Shown: positions 51,162 through 63,228 of the stretch, piece by piece
How positions within the stretch are numbered: position 1 is the first letter of the stretch
Layout: every line of letters begins with the position of its first letter
Source of the DNA: Valencia hispanica
Lineage: Eukaryota > Chordata > Actinopteri > Cyprinodontiformes > Valenciidae
DNA length: 64,000 nucleotides
Assembly (NCBI GenBank): GCA_963556495.2
Contig: OY747709.1
Coordinates: forward strand, 15,919,900-15,983,899
Reading direction: 5' to 3'
Notes under the pieces: model-generated
The model's input: only the letters and a program-made list of their open reading frames with translations
Told to the model about the DNA's origin: nothing
Database searches by the model: none
Made by a program: the position numbers and the translations under genes

Positions 51162-53734
51162 CTGGGATCAGTGGAGGGAGAAGAATTAGGATTCATCCAC
51201 CTTGCATAATCTGTTGAGAGTAGTTGCGCTTAAAGCTTTGGGTGTGTTAACTCTCATAAGTTACCTTTGCGCAGGGCAGCACAGTCGTCCACGCATTTGT
51301 CGTTGTCCTTATTCATGGTGCTGAAGTTGGTGTTGTTGTGGTAGCGCAAGGAGTCTCCAGCGTTCCCGCTGTAGTTGGCAATGAAGAGCTTGTAGCTGTT
51401 GAGTTCATTGCCAACGGTGAAAAAGCCGTACTCAGCGTAGCGCGTCTGCCCCTCCCAGTCCTGTGTCGAAAAACCCCCAAATAACAAGATTTAGAACGGA
51501 GTGGTTGTAAAAACAGTGGTTATTGGCTCTCCATCTCTGCAATTAGTCAGATTTATTACTAATTTTCTCAACATGGTTCTGCCTGCTTACTGTTGGCTAC
51601 GTAACGGGTCATGCTTTGCCTAAGTTCCAACACATACCTCCATCTCGACCCGAAGCGTGCTGGGCTGCCTCGTTAGGCGGAAGATGTGGTCGTTGCCCAG
51701 CCAGAAGTCTCCACGGATGGATCCAAACCCGTTTTTGTACTGCTTCCAGTCACGGTTGAAGGAAGTCAGGCCAATTTTGCGCCGTTGAATCAGAGTCCAA
51801 CCCCCTCCGTTTGTCTCCATATCGCAGAAGACCTGAAAAGAAAAAGAAAATGGAGAGCGTTTGTTTTCCTGCACGGTACCAGAGTGCTAAGGAGAGAGGG
51901 AAACCACTCTCCGCCAAAAACAGTGTGACTTACACTGAGGTCAGGTGCACCAAGAAACTCATCTTTGGGCAGTTTGTACTCGCCAGAGATTTTGTAGCTT
52001 TTTCCATAGAGCGATGCACAGTCATATATGGCATCTGGAAAAAAGGACATGAAGTTATACTGAAAGCATATGCAGTTTCAAGAGCAGAGTTTTAGAAGAG
52101 GGACTTCTATAAAATTCAGCTTTATGATTGTCTGATTGACTCTACAGACGCAAAAATGGCTTTTTACCTCTCATTAAAAGCAAACAAGAAATTGAATTAA
52201 TCTGGGCTATGTGCTACATTCTTTTATTGGTTCCTCTTTTCATGGTAGGGTGATGTAATTAAAAGGTTTTCGAGGTCGATATGAGCCTTATACCGGTAGA
52301 GAATTGGGAACCCCTCAACTTCTTCTAATCTGTACATCCCTTCCTGTCCTGCTCTCCCCTCTCTGATTGACTCGAGTTTTAGAAAGGCCTCTCTGTTCTC
52401 TGCTCCTGAATCATACATGTGGCCCTGTTAGACCACACAGCTAAGGTACTGGAAAAACAGAGGCCATAACGTTTGACTAATCAAAACAGTGATTAACCAA
52501 AGTTGAATCTTGGAGCAGATATGGCTGTATTGAACAGCCTCCCAGACGGGACTTTGTAGGTCCAAATGAATGCTTTTTCCTCATGTTGTGCAGCTTGCCG
52601 TGTGCACTGTAATCTTCCTCACTGCTGATTTACAGCAGCTCACTGGGGCCCACAAAGCGGGGCTGATTATAGTACTTTGCAGCTCAAATAAATATGTGAT
52701 AGGAGATTTCAGAGCTGTTCACATTCCAATGGGGAGATACACATCTTTCAAAAATGCCCCTTTACTAATAAATTAAAGCTGAAAAACTAAAAACTCTTAT
52801 TAGGATAGCTTTGAGTAGAGATTGCCCAATTAGTCCGGCAGAAATTAGGATAGCCAGTTTATTTTCATCTGCTCTGATTGGTGGAAGATTGGAAGATTTT
52901 AAATACTGAAAAATTAGACTTTTTTTCCTCTACTTATTAAAAAACTCAATACCAAGAACTCTCCTGGTTTGTTTTAAAGAACATAAAAAAACTGCAGTCT
53001 GTTAGAATCGAAATCGGCAGCCTGGAGCTCAAAGAAAACTGGAAATCGGTATTAGCCCCGGAAAAGCATGATCAGTCCGCCTGATTTTTTTGTAACATTG
53101 GTTTTTCTACTTACATATTTCTAGAACATACATTTAAAAAAAACAAGTCTTAAAGTCTTAAAGAAGATAACGGGTTAAAACTGAACTGGATACAGTAGTA
53201 ATTTTCTCCACATGTTGCTGATTTTCATCTAGCCAGAGTTTGTTTAGAAAAGTAACAAAAATGTGCCCAACGTTGATTAAAAATAAGTTTTATAATGATC
53301 TATATCTGCACACTATTCTGCATTTCAAACATCAGCTAAAATACGACTCCTGCTTTCTTTGTGAGAAGCTCACCTGACGAAGTCTGAGTTGCAGACTGCA
53401 GGGTTTGCAGCTGCATGATCTCCACGCGGTTGTTGATCTCCGAGTACTTGCTCTCTGCCTCTGTAACCCGGCCTTCCAGCTGCTGGTCCAGCTTGTCCAG
53501 CTCCAGGATTTGCCTCACAACGTTCATCATGTCTGTCTTCTGCTTGCGACTCAGCTCCTCGAACAGGCTGCTCAGATTGGCCACCTGAACCTTAAGAGAG
53601 CGCACCTCGTCGCAGCACTGACCCTTGGGAGGCTTTGAAGGAGCCAGCCTCTTCCTAGGGCTCTGGGCGCCAGTCTTCTCCAACAGGAGCAGCGCAATGC
53701 CTAAAGCTATGATACTCAAATTGATTTTGAGCAT
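50992..53734 (-). CDS. angptl7: angptl7, angiopoietin-related protein 7 (complete CDS)
   Basis: Secreted glycoprotein of the extracellular matrix, best known from cornea and trabecular meshwork. Five exons on the minus strand: 53374-53734, 51934-52034, 51638-51832, 51265-51460, 50992-51161, all GT-AG. They join in frame to 340 codons plus TAA (human is about 346). Residues 1-23 form a hydrophobic signal peptide ([20 protein letters not shown]). About residues 40-115 are a heptad-rich coiled coil after a CC pair. From about residue 121 a fibrinogen C-terminal domain runs to the end, with [11 protein letters not shown], a Ca-site DKDNDKC and [19 protein letters not shown] and NNT are N-glycosylation sequons. 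The whole gene lies antisense within the mtor intron after exon 28, as I recall for mammals. Possible AATAAA at 50508-50513 (minus). A TATA-like TATTTAAAAA at 53767-53776 is very close to the ATG, so the promoter is uncertain. Confidence 0.96.
51265..51460 (-). CDS. angptl7: angptl7 exon 4
   Basis: [20 protein letters not shown] through CAALRK plus one base. Carries the Ca-binding acidic loop. Confidence 0.95.
51638..51832 (-). CDS. angptl7: angptl7 exon 3
   Basis: [20 protein letters not shown] through TLRVEME, 65 codons, phase 0 at both ends. Confidence 0.95.
51934..52034 (-). CDS. angptl7: angptl7 exon 2
   Basis: [20 protein letters not shown] through GAPDLS; start of the fibrinogen-like domain. 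Acceptor ttccag, donor gtaagt. Confidence 0.94.
52035..53373. other. angptl7 intron 1 with degenerate hAT-like block
   Basis: 1.34-kb intron. 52811-53095 starts 'agagattgcccaattagtcc' and ends 'tattagccccggaaaagcat' then 'gatcagtccgcc', resembling the two inverted ends of a decayed fish hAT MITE. Otherwise nothing recognised. Confidence 0.4.
53374..53734 (-). CDS. angptl7: angptl7 exon 1
   Basis: Start codon at 53732-53734, signal peptide and coiled coil. Ends ...[15 protein letters not shown] plus one base at donor gtgagc. Confidence 0.95.
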
Positions 53735-54837
53735 GTTTGGATATTGAAGCCTTTCAGATTTGGTGCTTTTTAAATAGATTGTGTCAAAAATTTTGAGCTC
53801 CCCCTTCCAAAAGACATATATATATATATCTAAGCAACTAAAATGTGCTGCAGCTAACAGAAATTTTGGGTTGGAGTTCTGCTCTTGACCAGATGCTCAC
53901 CCAGGCTCTGTCCTATTTCCTCAGAGAAGTCCTCCTCTGCACCTTAAATATTCTGCCTGTGGGTCCTCCCCCTCTTTACTGGTGTTCACAAGTCCTCGTA
54001 CTGACCCTCTCCAACCATGTGGGTGGAGGACCTTTTTTTGCAACCCTGTTGTCTCACACACCCCCCTCTGACTTTCACTCACACCGTACGGGAATTGCTC
54101 ACATTTCCCCTCTCTTTGTTCAGCGTGTAAGAATTCTGGGTTGTAATGATTATTTTTGCTGTGTTGCTGGAATATTATAATAGGCCACTGTCTGAACTTG
54201 TTGCAGTTTTTTTCCCGTTGTTGCTCTGAATGCTTTGAAGCGCTTTACTTTATGGACAATTATTAAATGAAACACGAACGTGGCTTAAGCATCATGAATG
54301 GCTGGTTTGTGGAGAGGAACAGCTGTAGGTAATTTCCCTGTCTGTTGTCACACTTAACTTATCACCTTAATGACAGATTTGACGTTATCCTGAGGGCTAA
54401 CCATTTTTCCTGTAAATTTGGTCTTCACTTGCTAGAAAAAAAAAGTGTGAGCTCACTAAGTGGTCTTAATGGTCGGTTTTGGGTTCTGTGAGGGCCAGGA
54501 TTTTAGGCAGATGTTTGTGACAATATGTTTTCCACTAAACCTGGTGTCACTTCGGGGATGAAATATCTTAGACATATTGAAAAGAATCATATTTTGTATT
54601 TTATGGAATGTTTTCAAAGAAAGGTAAATCAAGTTAAATAACGCTGCCTTTAGCTCGCTAAGCTTTCCTTCTTTCCTCTTTGCACTAAGTATTAGTTGGT
54701 TAACCGTATTAAGCTATACCAAGATCTGAAAAAAATAAAATAAAATCCAAACCGCTAAAATTATATTGTTTGAAGTAATCGATTCGATTGCAATTCGATT
54801 GTAATTAATGCCTGGAGAGGATTGTCAGGATAAGGTA
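53735..54837. promoter_or_regulatory. angptl7 upstream region
   Basis: Contains the start-proximal TATTTAAAAA (minus, 53767-53776) and a short TA run at 53817-53828. Transcription start not determinable by eye. No gene or repeat recognised beyond that. Confidence 0.3.
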
Positions 54838-55806
54838 ATTCAAAAGTGTTGGGGACCTTCACAAGGAGTGGACTGAGGCCGGAGTTGGTGGATCAAGAGC
54901 CACCACACACAGACGGATCCTGGACATGGGCTTTACATGTTGAATTCCTCTTGTCAAGCCGCTCCTGAACAACAAACAACGTCAGAAGTGTCTTACCTGG
55001 GCTAAAGAAAAAAAGAACTGCAAAATTTGCATCTCATTTGGAAACCAAGGTCCCAGAGTCTGGAGGAAGAATGAAGAGGGACAAAATCCACGATGCCTGA
55101 AGTCCAGTGTGAAGTTTCCTCAGTCTGTGTTGATTTGGGGAGCCATGTCATCTGCTGGTGTTGGTCCACTGTGCTTTATTAAGTCCATTTTGGAGCACTT
55201 CATGCTTCCTTCTGCAGATGAGCTTTATGGAGATGCTGACTTCATTTTCCAGCAGGACTTGGCACACACTGCCAAAAGTACCAAAACCTGCTTCAATGAC
55301 CATGGGATTACTGTGCTTGATTGGCCAGCAAACCTGAACCTGACCTGAACACCATAGAGAATCTGTGGGGCATTGCCAAGAGAAAGATGAGAGACGTGAG
55401 ACTGAACAATGTAGAAGAGCTGAAGGAAACCATCCTGGTCTTCCATAACAACTCAGCTGAGGCACAGGCTGATAACATCCATGCCACGCCGCATTGAGGC
55501 AGTCATGGATGCAGCAGGGGCCCTAACCAAGTACTGATTACATATCCATGGTTATACGTTTTAGAGGTCTGACATTTCTCAATTTAAAATCATTGTTTTA
55601 TTGATTTCATGTAATATTCTAATTTTCTGAGATTTTGAATTTGAGGTCTTAATAAGCTGTAAGCCATAATCATCAAAATTGTACCAAATAAAGGCTTGAA
55701 ATATCTCGCTTTGCATGTAATGAGTGTATCTCATATTAGTTAACCTTTTAAGTTGAATTACTGAATGAACTTTTGCACGATATTCTAATTTTTTGAGTTT
55801 CGCCTG
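54838..55806 (+). mobile_element. Tc1-type transposon fossil
   Basis: The frame 55109-55348 reads SVLIWGAMSSAGVGPLCFIK, then DADFIFQQDLAHTAKSTKTC and ITVLDWPANLNLT, a decayed Tc1 catalytic region. The right terminus 'gaatatcgtgcaaaagttca' (reverse complement) ends at CAGGCGAAACTC before TA 55807. Same family as 45053-49880 but inverted relative to it. Confidence 0.82.
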
Positions 55807-55810
55807 TATA

Positions 55811-58800
55811 GTCCCCAGATAACTGTGTTTTCTAAGCCTAATAACAATGTTTGTAAAATTACTGCCTTTGTTTTTTTTTTCCTCTTTAAAAATATCCACT
55901 CTGCCTTTCACTGTGCGGAAGGGGAAAAGACGTCTGTGTAAACAACAGGAACGCTTCCCTAAGTCTCCTTTTTGTCCATCTTCCCTGACATGTGACCAAC
56001 AATTGTTTCTTCCTCATTTCATGGTGCAGTTACTGTGTATTAATAGCACCAGAAGACATCTTTACCTGGTGACTTTATTTTACAATAAATTATTATTTTC
56101 TCTTGTGCTTTACGGAAGAGAAATATTGGAATATGAGACCATCATAAATGTTAGGGTTACAGTGCTTCAAATAAATTCTCAAAAACTATAATGTATTTTA
56201 AGATATTGAGGGGTAAAAATAGTTCTTCCTAACATGAAAGGGACATCTGGTTGCACCATGTTGTCATTTGTTGCCTGAATGTTTTAGGAAATATTACACA
56301 AGCAGAAACCCCATGTTCCCAAAATGCAGAATGCTTTATTTGTATATTTCTCTTACTAACACTTTCATATAAAAATAAATAAATAAATAATGAATCAAAG
56401 GTTCATGATACATCATCTTTTTGTCATGGAAACCAGTTTGAGAGCACAAAATAAAGACTCTTCATCTTCCTAAGGATTACATAATCAGCACTCTTTCATT
56501 GTGTTGTGTCACAGAATTGGCAGTAAATATTTGGATGCGGTCTGCTTCTTTTTCCACGACTCTGTGTTCCCTGAATGTTGCTGGCCACTTTCTTTTTACA
56601 AAGGGTCACTGCTTTTTCATTTCCTCTTTATTCCACACAGATTTTTGCAGTCAAAGAAATTTGACAAGTACATTTTGCTACTTGTTTACTTTTAAAGGTG
56701 CACTTAATAGTTAATCTTCCTCAGCCTGTAATTTCAGGGCGGCTTAGATGGTAAACTTTAGTTATTGATCTTATAACACAATCGAGTAAAAAACTAGACG
56801 GTTTCTGACGCTTTCAGCTACTGCGTTTATATAGCTGTAATGTATTTGATGTTTCAGCAGGTGGTGACAACGTTGATTATTAATGATGTCAAAATTCAAA
56901 AGGCTAAGACAGTTCTTGGCAAAAAAATTCACCCTAAACAACACTTGATTTATCTTTCTTCCAGTCTTTAACTTCTTCTTACTATTAAAAGTTTGTCGGA
57001 GAGACAGGATAAATCAAGATAGAGGAGAAAAACAAGCAAACGTTAAAGAAAAATGCCTTCATTATTGATGTTTCTTGACAGAATGCTATTGTGGGCATGA
57101 ACAAAGCTGACCTCAACATCCTTGTTTCTAATCCTCTCCAGATATTCAGCCCACACTTCCACACCGCAATTGTACACGTTGTATGCATTTGTTGGTATAA
57201 AAATTCTACACATCCAAAAGGCTAAATTACCTATATAGCCTATTATATATTATCACTGTTGCCAACTCCTCAGTATTAAAAGTATCTGGGGGCTGTCCTA
57301 AAAATGTGTATAATTTGTTAAATTATGTCATTGCCTATTTTCTATATTTTGCTCTTTGCCAGTAATTTTATTAATGTCAGAGAGATGATGAACAGCTTGG
57401 AAGTAACAATAAGTGAGCATATAACTTACTAAACTAAAACTATAAATGATCTTTTTTTTCAATATTTGTTTTTAGTTTTTTAGTTTAGTTTTCTGTAGTC
57501 TGGTTTGTAACTTACAAACTTTCAATATTATATTAATTAAATAAATAATATTAAAGGGATGCAAAAAGGAACCAAGAAGATTGCATACAACAAAGAAACT
57601 TTTTTAAAAACATTTTGTATCCAATCTCAAAACAAACAGTAAAATGCGATTATTTGTTCTAGACTGACACCACACCCTAAATCTAAGAAGTTCAGACATG
57701 GCGACTTTGTGCATTCGTGGTTTTGATATTGAGGGTGGATGACTGGCTACAGCTGGGAAGGGACTGAAGTGCAAGGACTAGGCAGTCTATGAGTGCCTTA
57801 CGGACTCGTAGCTGCACACCCTGCTTGTAGAAAAATGTGCAATTGCCAGTATCGTAAGGAGTTGCTTTAAGAAAAGAAGTAGCTAGATGGGGCTGAAGTC
57901 ACTACATTAGGTAAGGATGTTCATAAGTTGGCAACCATCACCAATAGGTGGAGAGAATATAAAGAAAGGACATTTTGACCATGGTCGGAGCATAGCTAGT
58001 GGTTCTACTTGAGCAGTTCTGGCTCACTTTTCCTTTACAAGATTATAGGAAATGGTGGTAGAACCGGGACAATTTATGAAACACTTCAGAGGAAAAACTA
58101 TTTTTATTGATTACTAAACAATTAAGCAAATGGCTGATATCCAACAAGCAAGCAATCAATCTATCTGTCAAATCTTTTCAAATACAGCTTAATGTGCCTG
58201 TTTTTCACAGTTTAAGATAGCAATCAAATAACTCATGGGATTCCCATAAATCCTAACCTTACGGCACTGTTGTGCGTCAGTCCTTTTTTGGTAAACTGAA
58301 GAATGCTTTTGTTCCTGGATTTTCTTATTGCTCTACCTGCTGTATGAGTCACATCCTACTGCCAGCAGTTCTTTCCAGAGGGATGCCTTTGCCTGGACTG
58401 TCATTTTGTATTAGTTCAGTTCCAGCTACTGATATCTTTTATGTCGAGCACATTTTTTTTGTGTCTTTGCAACAGCTTCTTAATCACCATTAACCCTATA
58501 CTCAAGTCCCATCATGTTCTATGTGAGGTGATCGAGGCTCCTGCTGCAAGTGGACATAACTCTTGAACCCAGCCCCCACTGTTAAATTCACTTCCTCAAA
58601 AAGCTTAGACAGTTTCCACTGAGCAAGTTTTTTCCTTTGCCCTTAAAGCGAAGTTGTTCACTCTGCTTTGTTAATTACAACAGTCATCTATCTTGATAAG
58701 TGTGAACAGACTAAAAGTATTAAAGTCAGAATATGGCTACAGCCGTTACTGTGTCCCCAAGTTCTCTGGAGAAACACATTTTGCCAAAGACGTGAGGTCA

Positions 58801-58959
58801 AATCAGAGGCAAGGAGATTCAATCATGAAAGCTTGGATTATGTACTGTGCTTTAAAAAAAAGTACTGGCCCTCTTGCTACTTTCTTCTTATTTTGCTTTT
58901 TTGCCACACCTAAATGTTTCAACAGTCAAAAACCTAAATGAAAATCTGTCAAAGACAAC
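55811..58959. other. mtor intron, nothing recognised
   Basis: 3.1 kb of AT-rich sequence with no family or gene I can name. Many short frames, none with motifs. Confidence 0.4.
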
Positions 58960-59640
58960 CTATGTATATACAAAACCAGTCTTCATGTCTCCGTCCTTGT
59001 TTAATCATAGAATAATTAGGACTGAAGTTTGGTTTTGCTAAACACATCTAGGCCTAATTACTTCCCCACCTGTGCAATTACGAAACTGCATAAAAAACCC
59101 CAGTCTGCATCATGAAGTTGGCTAAAAGATCTCAAGAAGCAATAGATCATGCCTCGATACATAGTGAATTAAGAAAAGACGAGAAACAAAGTCACTGACA
59201 TCTTTCAGTGTCCTTATCTAGAATTGAATACAAAGCCATTACTAAGGTTTTGGGACTACAGTGAACAACTATAAAAACCATTACTCCAAGAGTTCATTTG
59301 ACGAATCATCCAGGAGGTCACAAAATAACTCAGAACAACATCTAAAGCACTGCTGCCCTCACTTGCCTCAGTTAAGATGACTATTTTTGATTCAACAATG
59401 ACACGTGGTGAAAACTTGCTTCCTTGGGAAAGTTGAAAGTTCAAAACCACTATTGATCTAAAACAGCACAAATTACTTTCCCATAATGAAACATAGGTGG
59501 AACTTTCTGCATAAAAGCATTCTTGAAAAACCCCCGTCATACTGATATTTAAACACAGTGGCTGCTTTGTTTATTCATTAACTGGACAACTCGACTTAAT
59601 TGATGGAACCAGAAATTCTTTGGCCATCAGTTTTTGCCAT
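58960..59640 (+). mobile_element. Tc1-type transposon fossil
   Basis: Parallel to 12600-12860: 'gagaaacaaagtcactgaca', 'ccattactaaggttttggga', then 'catccaggaggtcacaaaat' and 'acaacatctaaagcactgct', the same order of Tc1 N-terminal codons. Heavily broken. Confidence 0.7.
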
Positions 59641-61099
59641 GGCTCGACCCTCAGCCGGCCATTTGTTCTCAAAATCCTTTAAATTAGGCCATGTTATCTT
59701 TGTGTGATTTAAAAAGTCCATTAAAGGTTCTGAAACATTGTAGTTTGATAAAAAATCAAAAAGGACAAATTTGCGCGAAATCTCACTTCATACAGTGAAC
59801 ACCTTTAAATTTTTTAAGCCCAGTGGCATCTGAAAGTGTTGGACTTCATGACATTATGTGACCTATCAAACAATGTTATTATTGTAGATGTTAAGGCTAG
59901 TTATTTACGTTTGCTATAGTTGGAAAATCATCAAGGGTGGAAAATAACATGCATGGCTATGCTTATAAGTCATTATAAAATCATCAATCACCTCAAACCT
60001 TGACATTGGAGGCAAGCGGCCAAGTTGCTGTAAACTAAAGTTTCAAAATACTGTAAGCAGTCTCCTGCATCCCTGTTAAACCTGGTCACGTTTAGAGGTA
60101 AAATAAACTTTTCCATATTGTCAGTAATGAGGGCCCTGGTATGCGCTGGTGTATCCTCTAGGTTTAACAGTGGCAGACTTCAGACCCTGGAAGGCCATCC
60201 AGAAGTCTGGTCCCCTAAGCCAGGGATGGCAGCCAGCTGTTGTCCTTTACAGAAATGTTGACCAAGTTGTTCCTGTCTGTGTGCCATCCTTTAAACCCTA
60301 TAAGCTGGAACAAACAGATGGATTCAACGCTATCCTTTGTGAATAGTTTTCTGTGCACAGTGTAAGCACGGCTGCCCTGTGGCTTTGTCTCAGAGAGAGA
60401 ATTTGTGACACCGGGACATTAACAAGTCACAAAAACAAAACCCAGTTGTGCCAACTTTCAGAAAATTCAATTTTTATCTTGTTTCACTTTTGTTGCCAGG
60501 TAATTTAGTTTGGCTTTGGAAATAGGAAAAACTGTGATTTTGTCTTGTCTGAGTGTCTTGATTCATTTAAAATGACTTTCATTTTACAAATTTGAGGATA
60601 CATGCGATAAATGCAGCTTTCGGTCAGTATCCAAATTTTTCTTCTAAATAAATTAGTATCTGCTGCTTTTTCCATCTTTGATGACAAAGATCACTTAGCA
60701 TAACTCAAAACAAATGTATCAGAGACCTAGGGCTTGATCAAAAATCTATTTTTTTAAACGTTAAAAAGCACCAGCTTTTGGATCTGTTTCACCATGGCGA
60801 CCAGAGCATTCCAAGGAAGGGAACGTCATGGCTCTTTTTCTTCTTCTTGGGCCACTGGAGAAACTTTGTTCTGCTGGCCTTTTGACCTGAAGGTGAAGTT
60901 CCCTGGAGGCACATGTTACAGCAGGATCTCAATGTGCTGGTAGTTCTTTGTTCACGTGCATAGAATGGTTTTTCCGGATGATGTCTCAGTAGCCTCCTAA
61001 CTAGTTTGTTCCCCCTTTCATTTAGCTCTTTTTTTGTTTCTGTTTTAGCTCTTTTTATTCCCCCTTTTTAGCTTTTTTTTATTTCCCCTTTTTGTTCTT
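59641..61099. other. mtor intron, nothing recognised
   Basis: No identified repeat or gene. Confidence 0.4.
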
Positions 61100-61570
61100 A
61101 CTCAACAATACGTGTCAATCCTGTATCCACCCCAGAATAAAAGCAAAATACCTTGTAAAGATGTTAACTGGAACTCATAAGGGGCACAGAACAATAATCC
61201 TTGGCTCTAAAACCAACATAAAAAAGCTACGTTACAGTTGGCTGAAGGACTTTGGGAATAACTCCTTAACATTTGGAGATGAAACTATTGTTAAGCCATA
61301 ATGACTATCATTATATTTGGAGCCACAGCACACCATCCCTTTGGTGAAGTACGGAGGAGGAAGCATCATGATGCGTAAAGGCCTGCTGCGCTTCACAAAA
61401 CTGATGGCTTCAAGAAGAAAGAACAGGAGGAATTAGCCAAAATTCTATTAAACTATTGTAAGAAGCTTGTTGAAGGATAACCTACACTTTTGACAAAAGT
61501 CATACAGATTCAAAGACGATTCTACTACATACTAAGCAAAGGTTTCGAAACATGTGAATTTAAAGAAAGT
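61100..61570 (+). mobile_element. Tc1-type transposon scrap
   Basis: 'ggtgaagtacggaggaggaa' then 'gcatcatgatg' (61340-61371) translates to the V-K-Y-G-G-G-S-I-M-M motif of Tc1 transposases. The surroundings are too decayed to define ends. Confidence 0.5.
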
Positions 61571-61744
61571 GAAATAATAAAATAAATCTATAAATGTCCA
61601 CTATTATTCTGGCATTTGGCAAATAGAAATAATCTTTGTAACCTTATCTGACCGACACTGGAAAAGTTTAAAGTTCTGAATCAGTTTTTATTAACGGCGA
61701 ATGTAAAAATTGGATAAGAGAATGCCATATTCTGAGGCAGCTGA

Positions 61745-63228
61745 CTGCAGGCATGTCATGTGCCTGCCTGCTTCAAGACCTCCACCATAGTCCCTGTCCC
61801 CAAGAAGCCAAGGATCACTGGACTTAATGACTCCAGACCTGTGGCTCTGACATCTGTGGTCATGAAGTCTTTTGAGCGCCTGGTTCTGTCCTATCTCAAG
61901 ACCCTCACGGCCCCCATCCTGGAGCCTCTGCAGTTTGCCTACAGAGCCAACAGGTCTGTAGATGATGCCATCAACATAGCTTTTCACTTCATCCTGCAGC
62001 ATCTGGACTCCCCGGGAACCTACGCCAGGATCCTGTTTGTGGACTTCAGCTCTGCCTTCAACACAATCCTCCCAGACCTTCTCCGAGGCAAGCTATCCCA
62101 GATGAACGTACCTGATCCCATCTGCAGGTGGATCACTGACTTCCTGATGGACAGGAAGCAGCATGTGAGGCTGGGGAAGAATGTCTCGGACTCTCGGACC
62201 ATCAGCACCGGCTCCCCTCAGGGCTGTGTTCTTTCTCCTCTGCTCTTCTCCCTGTACACCAACTGCTGCACCTCCAACCACCAGTCTGTCAAACTAATTA
62301 AGTTTGCTGATGACACCACCGTTATTGGACTCATCTCGGGCGGGGATGAGTCTGCCTACAGAGCGGAGGTTGAACGTCTGGTGTCTTGGTGCAGCCACAA
62401 CAACCTGGTGCTGAACGCCCAGAAGACAGTGGAGATTATTGTGGACTTTAGGAAGCACACAGCCCCACTCCCCCCCATCGTTCTGACTGACACCCCCATC
62501 ACCACTGTGGACTCATTCCGCTTCCTGGGTACCACCACCACCCAGGACCTCAAGTGGGAGCCCACCATCACCTCGGTCATAAAGAAGGCCCAGGACAGGA
62601 TGTACTTCCTGAGGCAGCTGAAGAAATTCAACCTGCCAACACGGATGATGATGCAGTTCTACACAGCAATCATCGAGTCCATCCTCACCTCCTCCATCAC
62701 CGTGTGGTATGCTGGTGCCACCATCAGGGACAAACAGAGACTGCAGCGTGTTGTGTGCTCTGCTGAGAAGGTGATTGGCTGCAGACTTCCATCTCTGCAG
62801 GACCTGTACACCTCCAGGACACTTGGCCGTGCAGGTCAGATCACAGCCGACCCTTCTCACCCTGGACACAGACTGTTTGACCTGCTTCCCTCAGGCAGGA
62901 GGCTCCGGTCCATTCGGACCAGAACCTCTCGCCATAAGAACAGTTTCTTCCCCTCTGCTGTTGGACTCATGAACAATAACCCTAAGACTGTTCCCTCCCC
63001 CCGCTCAGTTACATGACCCATATTGTGGTTTTTTTGCACCTGTCTGATTTGCACCAATCGTTACCTGCACTCATGTATATATCAATCTGCTTAGCATATT
63101 ATATTTTTATTTAAGTGTTTGTCTGTTTGTTCTTGTATGTTTGCACAAAGTACCGCAGCAATTTCCTAATGTTGTAAACCTACCCAACATTTGGCAATAA
63201 AACCCTTTCTGATTCTGATTCTGATTAT
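61745..63228 (+). mobile_element. L2-like LINE, 5'-truncated, RT frame intact
   Basis: A 418-codon uninterrupted frame, then a 3'UTR ending in a TTCTGA repeat tail (63207-63226), the standard end of fish L2-type LINEs. 5'-truncated, so it lacks the endonuclease. The absence of stops suggests the youngest LINE here. Confidence 0.9.
61760..63016 (+). CDS. LINE reverse transcriptase (partial, transposon-derived)
   Basis: Non-LTR reverse transcriptase, which copies element RNA at a nicked target. Residue 93 onward reads [11 protein letters not shown] (first catalytic Asp), then [20 protein letters not shown] and FADDTTVIG at residues 182-190 (catalytic Asp pair intact; the family has FADD here). 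The thumb and C-terminal part read [46 protein letters not shown] and [14 protein letters not shown]. The first Met is simply the first in a truncated frame. No endonuclease is present, so it cannot move by itself. Not a host gene. Confidence 0.9.
   Translation: MPACFKTSTIVPVPKKPRITGLNDSRPVALTSVVMKSFERLVLSYLKTLTAPILEPLQFAYRANRSVDDAINIAFHFILQHLDSPGTYARILFVDFSSAFNTILPDLLRGKLSQMNVPDPICRWITDFLMDRKQHVRLGKNVSDSRTISTGSPQGCVLSPLLFSLYTNCCTSNHQSVKLIKFADDTTVIGLISGGDESAYRAEVERLVSWCSHNNLVLNAQKTVEIIVDFRKHTAPLPPIVLTDTPITTVDSFRFLGTTTTQDLKWEPTITSVIKKAQDRMYFLRQLKKFNLPTRMMMQFYTAIIESILTSSITVWYAGATIRDKQRLQRVVCSAEKVIGCRLPSLQDLYTSRTLGRAGQITADPSHPGHRLFDLLPSGRRLRSIRTRTSRHKNSFFPSAVGLMNNNPKTVPSPRSVT

Noticed and set aside
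53767..53776. Firm TATA box for angptl7
   Set aside because: Only about 33 bp above the ATG, leaving almost no 5'UTR; kept as a possibility only.
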